Notes: generated by a model not told the origin, from the sequence alone. A DNA stretch of 6,619 bases from an uncultured Coriobacteriaceae bacterium (GCA_902783925.1 CACZSV010000032.1:1-6619), one strand, 5' to 3'; shown: positions 1 through 5,460, numbered from the stretch's first letter. Translations and numbers: made by a program.

Positions 1-1
1 C

Positions 2-1600
2 GTTCTTCGCACCGCGCTTGCCTATGACAAGCTGGTAGGGCCAGCCAATCAGATCGGCATCTGCGAACTTCACGCCAGCGCGCTCGTTGCGGTCATCTAT
101 TGCCACCTCGAGACCAGCAGCCTCAAGTTTGGCAACAAGCTCGTTTGCCAGGGGCTCGACAAGTTCATCGCCCATCTGCAGGGGAAGAACCATGACTTCA
201 GCGGGAGCGACGCTTACGGGCCAGCAAATGCCGCCTTCGTCATTGCGCTGCTCCACGATCGCGGCAAGCGAACGCGTGACGCCGATGCCATAGCATCCCA
301 TGACAAAGGGTTTTTCCTTGCCGTCTTCGTCCATAAACGTCGCATTCATGGCCTCGGAATACTTCGCGCCGAGCTTGAACACCTGGCTTACCTCGATACC
401 ACGGTCGCCAGAAAGCTTCTTGCCGCAGTCAGGGCACAGGTCGCCAGGCTTGGCAAGCACCAGGTCGGCCCAGATATCGACCGTAAAGTCACGATCGGGT
501 TCAGCACCCAGATAGTGGAATCCGTCTTCATTAGCACCCACAGTCCATGCGTGCGTCCCCTTGAGCGACACGTCCGCAACGACCTTGACGCCCTGCGGCA
601 GGCCAACCGGGCCCATAGAGCCCTTGACCAGGCCGTGCTCGAGCATCTCCTCGTCGCTCAGCAAGCGGAAGCCCTCGATAAGGCCTTCATACTTAATATC
701 GTTTGCCTCGTGATCGCCAGGAACGAAGAGCACGTACACAGTCTCTTCGTCTGTACCGGAAAGCGCCTTGACCGTGCCGTTTTCTGGGATGCCCAAGAAC
801 TCCGCAAGCTCTGCGATGGTATGAACACCGGGCGTGGAGATCTTCTCGAGCTCGCGCTGCTCTGCAGGCATGATCTCGACGCCGACCTGAGCGGCTTCGG
901 CATCTGCAGCATAGCCGCAAGTGCAATGCACAAGGTCCGATTCGCCCGCTTCCGCAAGCGCCATGAATTCGCAGGTCTCGCCTTTGCCAATCTGGCCGCC
1001 ATCGGCTGCAACTTTGCGGAACTCGAGCCCCAGGCGCTCGCACACGCGCGCATACGCGACTTCCATCTCCCTATAGCTCGCATCGAGGCTTTCCTCGTCC
1101 GCGTTGAAGCTGTAGGCGTCTTTCATGATGAACTCGCGCGTGCGCAGCAAGCCAAAACGGGGGCGAACTTCGTCGCGGAACTTGACCTGTGTCTGATACA
1201 ACGTGCATGGGAGGTCCTTGTAGCTGCGCAGCTCGTCTCGCACAAGATTGGTGATGAGCTCTTCGTGCGTGGGACCAAGGCACAGCTCATGGTCATGGCG
1301 ATCTGTGAGCCGCATAAGCTCGGGGCCGTAATCGTCCCAGCGCCCCGATTCGTGCCAGAGCTCGGCAGGCTGCAAAATGGGCAGGAGAATCTGCTGAGCG
1401 ACCGCATCCATTTCCTCGTTCACGATAGCCTCGACCTTGTTGAGCACGCGCATGCCGAGAGGCAAGAACGTATACGTCCCCGACCCCATCTGGCGAATCA
1501 TGCCCGCTCGTAAAAGCAGGCGATGACTTGCGATATCAGCACCAGCAGGATCTTCCTTCAGCGTAGGCGCATAGCATTTGCTCATCTTCAAAATGGTCAT
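2..1600 (-). CDS. proS: Prolyl-tRNA synthetase, C-terminus cut by window edge
   Basis: Cytoplasmic class II aminoacyl-tRNA synthetase that charges tRNA-Pro with proline using ATP. The minus strand reads open for 533 codons from ATG 1600-1598 to the window start without a stop; the family is about 570 aa, so roughly 35-40 residues are missing. Visible parts, in order: the THEE substrate loop near residue 111; class II motif 2 (FRDEVRPRFG, 141-150, then REFIMKDAYSF); the bacterial-type insertion/editing domain about 225-395, bracketed by a CxC (226/228) and a CxxC (389/392) that may bind metal; motif 3 (GCYGIGVTR, 435-443); and the start of the anticodon-binding domain from about 465. The start is chosen for GGGAGAG at 1608-1614, 9 nt upstream of the ATG; an in-frame ATG at 1585-1583 is the alternative. 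The long plus-strand frame at 515-1513 is its antisense shadow. Identification is near certain from the motifs. Confidence 0.97.
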   Translation of the reverse strand, partial: MTILKMSKCYAPTLKEDPAGADIASHRLLLRAGMIRQMGSGTYTFLPLGMRVLNKVEAIVNEEMDAVAQQILLPILQPAELWHESGRWDDYGPELMRLTDRHDHELCLGPTHEELITNLVRDELRSYKDLPCTLYQTQVKFRDEVRPRFGLLRTREFIMKDAYSFNADEESLDASYREMEVAYARVCERLGLEFRKVAADGGQIGKGETCEFMALAEAGESDLVHCTCGYAADAEAAQVGVEIMPAEQRELEKISTPGVHTIAELAEFLGIPENGTVKALSGTDEETVYVLFVPGDHEANDIKYEGLIEGFRLLSDEEMLEHGLVKGSMGPVGLPQGVKVVADVSLKGTHAWTVGANEDGFHYLGAEPDRDFTVDIWADLVLAKPGDLCPDCGKKLSGDRGIEVSQVFKLGAKYSEAMNATFMDEDGKEKPFVMGCYGIGVTRSLAAIVEQRNDEGGICWPVSVAPAEVMVLPLQMGDELVEPLANELVAKLEAAGLEVAIDDRNERAGVKFADADLIGWPYQLVIGKRGAKN

Positions 1601-1641
1601 GGCGTTTCTCTCCCATGTTCGTAAACGTTACACAGCGCACC

Positions 1642-1647
1642 ATAGTA
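1642..1647 (-). promoter_or_regulatory. Possible -10 element of the proS promoter
   Basis: On the minus strand TACTAT is preceded by TG three bases upstream, resembling an extended -10. It lies about 42 nt upstream of the proS ATG and just downstream (in minus-strand sense) of the terminator at 1704-1732, where a fresh promoter is needed. I see no good -35 hexamer. Weak evidence by eye only. Confidence 0.3.
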
Positions 1648-1703
1648 CCTCATTTAGCTTGAACGCCGTGCGCGATTATCGCAAGTCTGCCAGCATCACA
1701 CGC

Positions 1704-1732
1704 AAAAAGGCCGGACGCTTGTGCGCCCGGCC
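1704..1732 (-). terminator. Intrinsic terminator of the 53-aa gene
   Basis: Minus-strand RNA forms a 10-bp GC-rich stem, GGCCGGGCGC with GCGUCCGGCC (one G-U pair), around the 4-nt loop ACAA, followed directly by UUUUU. It begins 28 nt after the stop of the 53-aa gene and separates that gene from proS. This is a textbook Rho-independent terminator and works only in the minus direction. Confidence 0.9.
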
Positions 1733-1760
1733 CCGTATTGCTGCTTTGAGCAGATGCTTA

Positions 1761-1922
1761 TTACTTCAGTGCACCGCGGACCATGCAGGCAATGTTCTTG
1801 CCGTTGTTGCCGTCCTGGCGCTCGGTGAAGGTGCGCTGCTTCTTGGAATCCTCGATGACGCATTCGACGATTTCCGAAACGCTCATCGTTGCATAATCAC
1901 GCTCGAGTTTCTTGTCTGCCAT
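1761..1922 (-). CDS. Small hypothetical protein, 53 aa
   Basis: I do not recognise this protein. It begins MADKKLERDYATMSVSEIVE and ends CMVRGALK, with tandem TAA stops. It is hydrophilic and charged, has no signal peptide or membrane segment, and residues 14-30 could form a helix. It is probably a small cytoplasmic protein. Evidence that it is real: AAGGAG 6 nt upstream of the ATG at 1922-1920, an ending followed 28 nt later by a strong intrinsic terminator, and no overlap with another gene. It lies 117 nt downstream of the LysR stop on the same strand, so it could be co-transcribed with LysR or have its own promoter; a 12-bp palindrome lies in that gap. Its function is unknown. It contains two cysteines (21 and 46), which are too few to suggest a defined metal site. 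Confidence 0.8.
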   Translation of the reverse strand: MADKKLERDYATMSVSEIVECVIEDSKKQRTFTERQDGNNGKNIACMVRGALK

Positions 1923-1989
1923 GTCATTCTCCTTTTATGTAGGCAATTAAAACTGACATGGATACTGTAGTCGCGGATACCCCGTAACG

Positions 1990-2001
1990 AGAGTGCACTC
2001 T
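1990..2001. promoter_or_regulatory. 12-bp perfect palindrome between LysR gene and 53-aa gene
   Basis: AGAGTGCACTCT is a perfect inverted repeat about 68 bp upstream of the 53-aa gene start. It could be an operator for that gene or for LysR autoregulation, but a 12-bp palindrome can arise by chance and no convincing promoter hexamers were found beside it. Confidence 0.25.
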
Positions 2002-2039
2002 ATGAATCCCGGTTGCAGAAAATGCACCTCTTGATTCGC

Positions 2040-2966
2040 CTAAGGCTCGAGTGCAAGACTGGGCTGCCATTCCTTCATATGCGCATTGCACCATTCGAAG
2101 ACGGATTTGCACGCTTCAAACCCCTCTCCGGCAAAATCGTCGTGGTAAAACGCGCTCACCTCAAACGAAGTGTCGACATCAACGATAGGCAGCACCGCGA
2201 GCCTGTCACGAAACAGTATGTTATTCATCGTGGACGAGAAAGCGAACAGGCCTTCGGTCTCGACTTTGAGCGTGAGTATGTCGGCGTCGCTGTAAAATGC
2301 ACGCGAAATCGCCATCGTTTCGTCGTCGACGACGTCTTTGATGAAGCTCGACGTTCCGCCGTATACATAGCTATCGGGGATGAGCAAGGGCAAGCCCCGA
2401 AGGTCGTCGAGGTCGACCCAGCCCTTTTCACGGGCAAGCCGCTGGTCTTTCGCGCAGACCACCGTGTAATGATCCTTGTAAATGGATGTAGAGCGATACC
2501 CGCCCGAGAGTTCCGGGCTAATATTCACGGCGAGCGCGAGATCGACATTGTGCTCTGCCAATGCGCGCACGAGTTCGTGATGCTCCATGCATACAGGCGA
2601 AAGCCTGACGTCTGGGTAACGCCTGTTCATCTCGCGTATGAACTGCGCAAGTATTGGCCGTGCCGCGTTTCTCAGGTAGCCCATGCGGACAAGCGTCAGC
2701 TTTTTTTCGGAAACTTCCCGGACACGGTCGAGCGCTGTGTTCCAGTCGCGCAGGACGATTTTCGCCTCGCGGCAGAAAACCTCGCCGGCGTCGGTCAGCC
2801 TCACCGTGTGCCTATCCCTCACAAACAAGCGGGCGCCGGCAATATCTTCAAGCGCGGAGATATGACGGCTGATAACCGAGCGACTCACGAAGAAATGAGC
2901 TGCAGTCTGCTTGAAACTGCCCGTTTCCGCAGTGTGGACGAATTCTTCCAGATACCGTATATCCAT
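2040..2966 (-). CDS. LysR-family transcriptional regulator
   Basis: A 308-aa DNA-binding regulator of the usual LysR length (about 300 aa). Residues 1-60 are the winged helix-turn-helix; the recognition region reads FKQTAAHFFVSRSVISRHIS, followed by LEDIAGARLFVRD and LTDAGEVF, all in the standard LysR order. Residues from about 90 to 295 form the two-lobed effector-binding domain. Family members bind as tetramers and switch a target promoter when a small ligand binds; the ligand here cannot be read from the sequence. Unusually, no plausible metabolic target gene is divergent beside it: the neighbours are the 53-aa gene downstream and the hairpin-bounded segment upstream. Start ATG 2966-2964 preserves the canonical N-terminus; the ribosome binding site GAGCGAGG is modest. 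The plus-strand frame at 2013-3065 is its antisense shadow. Family is certain, role is unknown. Confidence 0.95.
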   Translation of the reverse strand: MDIRYLEEFVHTAETGSFKQTAAHFFVSRSVISRHISALEDIAGARLFVRDRHTVRLTDAGEVFCREAKIVLRDWNTALDRVREVSEKKLTLVRMGYLRNAARPILAQFIREMNRRYPDVRLSPVCMEHHELVRALAEHNVDLALAVNISPELSGGYRSTSIYKDHYTVVCAKDQRLAREKGWVDLDDLRGLPLLIPDSYVYGGTSSFIKDVVDDETMAISRAFYSDADILTLKVETEGLFAFSSTMNNILFRDRLAVLPIVDVDTSFEVSAFYHDDFAGEGFEACKSVFEWCNAHMKEWQPSLALEP

Positions 2967-3050
2967 GCTGGAAAGCCTCGCTCTCTATCCCAAGACGGGT
3001 GGACACAGCTCACAATCATGTACCTTTATGAAATATACAAGACGATGTCT

Positions 3051-3056
3051 ATTATA
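3051..3056 (-). promoter_or_regulatory. Possible -10 element of the LysR gene
   Basis: An exact TATAAT on the minus strand lies about 85 nt upstream of the LysR start and just after the minus-strand terminator at 3065-3095. No clear -35 is visible at 17 nt spacing; that place is occupied by the terminator stem. The exact hexamer in an AT-rich gap is suggestive but not decisive. Confidence 0.35.
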
Positions 3057-3064
3057 TGCAAATG

Positions 3065-3095
3065 AAAAGCCGGAGCACTTTATCAGCACTCCGAC
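3065..3095 (-). terminator. Probable intrinsic terminator, minus strand
   Basis: On the minus strand GTCGGAGTGC and GTGCTCCGGC form a 10-bp stem with three G-U pairs around a 7-nt loop (TGATAAA), followed by UUUU. Read on the plus strand the same positions give three A-C mismatches, so the structure favours minus-strand RNA. The nearest minus-strand gene ending upstream of it (stop at 4197) is more than 1 kb away, so it may be the old aspS terminator separated from aspS by later insertion. The U-tract is short. Confidence 0.6.
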
Positions 3096-3107
3096 TTTTA
3101 TCTCTTC

Positions 3108-3154
3108 AAACAGTCCCATCAGTCCGAATTGAAATCGGACTGATGGGACTGTTG
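3108..3154 (+). repeat. Left copy of 47-bp inverted repeat, a perfect hairpin
   Basis: A 19-bp perfect stem (3109-3127 with 3135-3153; arm starts AACAGTCCCATCAGTCC) closes a 7-nt loop, ATTGAAA. The whole 47 bp recurs exactly, in reverse orientation, at 5347-5393. The arms being palindromic, only the loop and edge bases show the orientation. No U-tract follows on either strand, so it is not a typical intrinsic terminator. It could be a REP-like or MITE-like palindromic element or the end of a mobile cassette. Confidence 0.9.
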
Positions 3155-3162
3155 AGCTCAAC
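3151..3162. repeat. 12-bp palindrome abutting the left hairpin
   Basis: GTTGAGCTCAAC is a perfect palindrome sharing its first three bases with the right arm of the hairpin at 3109-3153. It lies about 63 nt upstream of the ATG of the 322-aa gene and could be an operator; it may also be chance. Confidence 0.3.
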
Positions 3163-3224
3163 GCCTCCCAACAACTACTTTGAAACCATCGAGAATGACA
3201 CTGGAATATAAGGATGAATCAACA

Positions 3225-4193
3225 ATGTTTGACATGCCAATCAATATGGATTCGCTTCGTACCGTGGAACGTGAGTTCGAGTTCCCGGCTTCAAATGCCG
3301 ACGTTGACGCACTCTTTTCATGGCTGGAAGACAAGCAGCATGTTGCAATAATTCTAGAAGACGGAATTCGGAAGTTCGCCGCGTTGCCTCTTGAAACCCA
3401 TAACAAGCTCGATGATGTCGTCCTTAGAGACGCCTACTTGCCCCATTGGGAGCTAACTGGATTTGCAGCTGAAGATATGCCAACGATTCACGATTTGTTT
3501 TGGGCTGCAGACGAGCCGCTGCTTTTCAAGTGCGTTGAAGAAGTACTTCGAAACTCGCCGTCACCGAGCGGCCATGCGGATATCATGGGTGCGTCTTCAC
3601 ATGCCAAAACGCTGTTTCATTGTTTGAAGGATTTTGATTACGACTCGTGTGACGATCATCCCATTGTCGTCATGCCCGTAGTCTCCTACTTTAGCAACCC
3701 CGACTCTAGTTGCCTTGTAGCACAATACGAAACCAGATTTTTTAGCCTGAAGGAGCTTCGCAAGGCAAACCCGAAGCCTCTGACTTCCAATTCAGAGTTC
3801 TGGTGGTCACAAACACTTGGGTTCAAAGCCTGGTTCGGCGGAATAAGCATCAGAGATAGTCATCGCACATTGGCTTGGCTAATTTGCAAAATGCTGCGCG
3901 ATTCGTTTGTCGATTATGGAATCTGGCTAGGAGAACTGCCGACCAACAAAGCGGACGAACGCATCGAGGCGCTCAACAATTCAGCAGCAGATGATTTACG
4001 TAACCGAAAGCGCGATCTTCTAGAAAGGATTGTGCCTAAGGACAAGCTGGAAACCGTATCGTTCGAAATTGATGAAGAGACGTTTGAGGCATTTGAGAAG
4101 GTTCGACACGATATGGGGCTGTCCGTTCAAAATGCGCTGCATATCGCCGTTCTCAGATCTATCCGGAACTCGGAATCGCTCGTTTGCAAGTAA
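3225..4193 (+). CDS. Unknown 322-aa protein with RHH-like C-terminus
   Basis: I do not recognise the N-terminal part. ATG 3225 is chosen because AAGGA lies 10 nt upstream at 3210-3214; the frame extends back to TTG 3180, which has no ribosome binding site. Residues 1-270 are a mixed alpha/beta, aromatic-rich, acidic sequence without signal peptide or membrane helix; conspicuous stretches are PVVSYFSNPDS near 151 and WWSQTLGFKAWFGG near 193-206. Residues 276-318 (core VSFEIDEETF, then MGLSVQNALHIAVLRSIRN) follow the strand-helix-helix layout of RelB/DinJ-type ribbon-helix-helix antitoxins, a DNA-binding and dimerisation fold. RelB/DinJ proteins are usually about 90 aa, so this would be a large N-terminal extension or fusion. 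No toxin partner of RelE/YafQ type is next to it; its 3' neighbour is convergent, with 3 bp between the stops. Gene confidence is good, RHH assignment moderate, function unknown. Confidence 0.8.
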   Translation: MFDMPINMDSLRTVEREFEFPASNADVDALFSWLEDKQHVAIILEDGIRKFAALPLETHNKLDDVVLRDAYLPHWELTGFAAEDMPTIHDLFWAADEPLLFKCVEEVLRNSPSPSGHADIMGASSHAKTLFHCLKDFDYDSCDDHPIVVMPVVSYFSNPDSSCLVAQYETRFFSLKELRKANPKPLTSNSEFWWSQTLGFKAWFGGISIRDSHRTLAWLICKMLRDSFVDYGIWLGELPTNKADERIEALNNSAADDLRNRKRDLLERIVPKDKLETVSFEIDEETFEAFEKVRHDMGLSVQNALHIAVLRSIRNSESLVCK

Positions 4194-4196
4194 CGG

Positions 4197-4565
4197 TCAA
4201 GCAGCCTCTTCAAATTGAACGAAAGCATAGCGAACTAGATTGAGAGAGGACGAACACCGTGCTTTCTTGAGCTCCCTTCGCACGCACTTTAGATCGGATT
4301 CGAGTTCGGCAATTCTTTTTAGCAGCTGTGCTTTGCTTGGAATCTCGAGGCTTCGGCTCGTATTGCGAGTTCTCGCCTCTTCGACAAGCTTTCTTAAATC
4401 GTCTCTACGATATAGTGTACTGCGAGCGACGCCCGCCTCTTTGGCTACAGAATAGAAGGAAATATTTTTGGATTGTGAATACAACCTCTCGATGGCGTCT
4501 TCGGTGGCCGAAACAATTCCATGATGACGAGTTTCATTCGCGTTTACGAGGCAAGTTGGCTGCAT
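4197..4565 (-). CDS. DUF6262/TnpC-like helix-turn-helix protein
   Basis: A 122-aa protein. Residues about 36-58 (SFYSVAKEAGVARSTLYRRD) are a helix-turn-helix with the pattern 'SF.SVAKEAGV.RS.LYR...LR' that I associate with the DUF6262/Tn554 TnpC family, accessory proteins of site-specific transposons. Residues 78-101 (AQLLKRIAELESDLKCVRRE onward) form a basic coiled coil, also usual for that family. In Tn554-type elements the gene follows two tyrosine recombinases (TnpA, TnpB); here none is present, so it may be an orphan remnant or act as a local regulator or DNA-binding accessory factor. The start ATG 4565-4563 has a strong GGGAGGGG site just upstream (4569-4576). A LexA-like box lies 23 nt before the ATG. 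It is downstream of the 204-aa gene on the same strand, separated by 104 bp. Confidence 0.8.
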   Translation of the reverse strand: MQPTCLVNANETRHHGIVSATEDAIERLYSQSKNISFYSVAKEAGVARSTLYRRDDLRKLVEEARTRNTSRSLEIPSKAQLLKRIAELESDLKCVRRELKKARCSSSLNLVRYAFVQFEEAA

Positions 4566-4587
4566 GCACCCCTCCCTTTAAACAAAG

Positions 4588-4601
4588 CAAACATTTGTTC
4601 T
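4588..4601 (-). promoter_or_regulatory. Candidate LexA (SOS) box before the 122-aa gene
   Basis: On the minus strand AGAACAAATGTTTG fits the Gram-positive LexA consensus CGAACRNRYGTTYC at all 12 inner positions and misses both end bases. It lies 23 nt upstream of the ATG. A weak -10 (TAAACT) and CTGACA-like -35 lie just upstream, so a repressor here would cover the transcription start. Moderate evidence alone, stronger because two similar boxes precede neighbouring genes. Confidence 0.45.
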
Positions 4602-4669
4602 AGTTTAGCATGGAAGCACAGATGTCAGGGAAACAGCAACCGAAAAACACTGCAATCACAGATCACAAA

Positions 4670-5284
4670 TCAAATTTGCGCATTCTGGGCGAGTTCATAT
4701 AGCGGAAGCTGCCGTGTTCTCCCAGTACGCTTTGCGACAATCAAGCCTTCATTCATCAATTGCGTTATTACATTGCGTAGCTCTGAATATCCAGCAAACT
4801 CCTTCACCTTGAACATATCTTGATGCCGAGTTGGGCCGTGTTCAGAAAGATACTTTGCAATTATGGGGCGAAGCTCTTCGCACTGGCGGTCAAGCTCCGC
4901 GTGCCATCGACGATTCTCTTCTACGAGCCCCTTGAAACGCTGTTCTGTTTCGGCACGAGCTGCGGCGGCGAGGTCAGGACGCTCGAGAATCGCCTCGTCA
5001 ATCACCGCGTCATCCAGATCCTCAAAATGGTCGCTGTAGATCCAATCAAGTGGTGTTTCAAGAGCGAACTGCCCTATACGCATCGACACACAACGGTCTC
5101 CACCTACACAGACGTATAGTTGTGGATTACCGTCTTCATCGAACTTTTCTTTTGAACGTGTTGCACAGTAAAAATGGCAGTAGCCCGGTATCTCGACACA
5201 ATCCCCAAATGCTTCAATAGCTTCCCTGATACCCGCTGCTTCTGCAAGATGGTCAATGGGTCTGAACGTTTCTTGATATCCCAT
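4670..5284 (-). CDS. Unknown 204-aa protein with C-terminal winged helix
   Basis: I do not recognise the family. The start ATG 5284-5282 is chosen for GGAGG at 5289-5293; the frame extends to TTG 5308, but that codon lies inside the LexA-like box and lacks a ribosome binding site. Residues 1-80 contain several cysteines and aromatic residues (PGYCHFYCATRS, LYVCVGGDRC) and may fold as a small beta domain; residues 84-110 are very acidic; 105-140 look like a charged helix or coiled coil (RFKGLVEENRRWHAELDRQ); residues 140-197 (KYLSEHG...ELRNVITQLMNEGLIVAKRTGRTR) match a winged-helix pattern, with recognition helix near 168-180 and a basic wing at 185-192. It is probably a DNA-binding or scaffold protein in the cytoplasm. 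It is the upstream member of a minus-strand pair with the 122-aa gene. Cysteines at about 36, 40, 59 and 65 might bind metal; this is inference. Confidence 0.8.
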   Translation of the reverse strand: MGYQETFRPIDHLAEAAGIREAIEAFGDCVEIPGYCHFYCATRSKEKFDEDGNPQLYVCVGGDRCVSMRIGQFALETPLDWIYSDHFEDLDDAVIDEAILERPDLAAAARAETEQRFKGLVEENRRWHAELDRQCEELRPIIAKYLSEHGPTRHQDMFKVKEFAGYSELRNVITQLMNEGLIVAKRTGRTRQLPLYELAQNAQI

Positions 5285-5300
5285 GTATCCTCCGAATAAT

Positions 5301-5314
5301 CGAACCAATGTTTG
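5301..5314 (-). promoter_or_regulatory. Candidate LexA (SOS) box before the 204-aa gene
   Basis: The box reads CGAACCAATGTTTG on the plus strand, that is the CGAAC-N4-GTTYG half-site layout of LexA operators; against CGAACRNRYGTTYC it misses positions 6 and 14. It ends 16 nt upstream of the chosen ATG on the minus strand, overlapping the likely transcription start. I see no strong -35/-10 pair. Confidence 0.45.
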
Positions 5315-5346
5315 TAATTAAGCTATCGATTAGGATTTTTTTTAAA

Positions 5347-5393
5347 CAACAGTCCCATCAGTCCGATTTCAATTCGGACTGATGGGACTGTTT
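5347..5393 (-). repeat. Right copy of 47-bp inverted repeat, a perfect hairpin
   Basis: An exact reverse complement of 3108-3154: 19-bp stem (5348-5366 with 5374-5392) and loop TTTCAAT. It lies directly upstream of the Rpn promoter region and about 60 bp upstream of the 204-aa gene start. A run of eight T (5336-5343) borders it on the cassette side; it precedes the hairpin on the plus strand and would be A on the minus strand, so it does not make a terminator in either direction. Confidence 0.9.
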
Positions 5394-5399
5394 CGCGCT

Positions 5400-5428
5400 T
5401 TGCCTTTGAACGATATCTTGATTATACG
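5400..5428 (+). promoter_or_regulatory. Possible promoter of the Rpn gene
   Basis: TTGCCT (5400-5405) and TATACG (5423-5428) are spaced 17 nt apart, each matching four of six consensus bases. Transcription would start near 5435, inside the LexA box, leaving a short leader with the AGAGGAG ribosome binding site at 5448-5454. An alternative pair, TTGATT 5418-5423 and CATATT 5440-5445, also surrounds the LexA box but would place the start on top of the ribosome binding site. Confidence 0.45.
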
Positions 5429-5440
5429 AACATATGTTCC
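5427..5440 (+). promoter_or_regulatory. LexA (SOS) box in the Rpn promoter
   Basis: CGAACATATGTTCC matches CGAACRNRYGTTYC, the Gram-positive (B. subtilis-type) LexA/DinR operator, at every position; its inner 12 bp GAACATATGTTC are a perfect palindrome. It lies 20 bp before the Rpn start codon and overlaps the promoter core in either reading, as expected for a repressor site. Binding is inferred, not shown. Confidence 0.75.
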
Positions 5441-5460
5441 ATATTTGAGAGGAGCACAAG

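Larger units (their letters stand above)
3108..5393. other. Candidate three-gene cassette bounded by inverted repeats
   Basis: The 2.2-kb segment between the two 47-bp inverted repeats contains three complete genes and nothing left over of LysR, Rpn or synthetase genes. By eye its GC is lower than that of proS. No tyrosine or serine recombinase or DDE transposase lies inside, and the bases just outside the repeats (3101-3107 and 5394-5400) show no target-site duplication. It may be a non-autonomous mobile unit, an invertible segment, or simply the space between two independent copies of a dispersed palindrome. Direct observation: repeats and gene content. Inference: mobility. Confidence 0.4.

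Noticed and set aside
515..1513. 332-aa open frame on the plus strand
   Set aside because: It is antisense to proS, whose class II motifs are unmistakable; no ribosome binding site or family likeness supports the plus-strand frame.
1614..1635. LexA-like sequence upstream of proS (GTTTACGAAC on the minus strand)
   Set aside because: The half-sites are in the wrong order (GTTT before GAAC), so it is not a LexA operator.
1578..1970. 130-aa open frame on the plus strand across the proS upstream region
   Set aside because: It runs opposite the 53-aa gene and its terminator, and lacks a ribosome binding site; it is a shadow.
2013..3065. 350-aa open frame on the plus strand
   Set aside because: It lies wholly opposite the LysR gene, which has the canonical helix-turn-helix; the plus-strand translation resembles no protein family.
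3109..3153. The 19-bp hairpins as ordinary intrinsic terminators
   Set aside because: Neither copy is followed by a U-tract on either strand, and the left copy has no gene ending just before it on either strand.
3180..3224. TTG start extending the 322-aa protein by 15 residues
   Set aside because: There is no ribosome binding site before TTG 3180, whereas ATG 3225 has AAGGA at suitable spacing.
5285..5308. TTG start extending the 204-aa protein by 8 residues
   Set aside because: TTG 5308 falls inside the LexA-like box and lacks a ribosome binding site; ATG 5284 has GGAGG close upstream.
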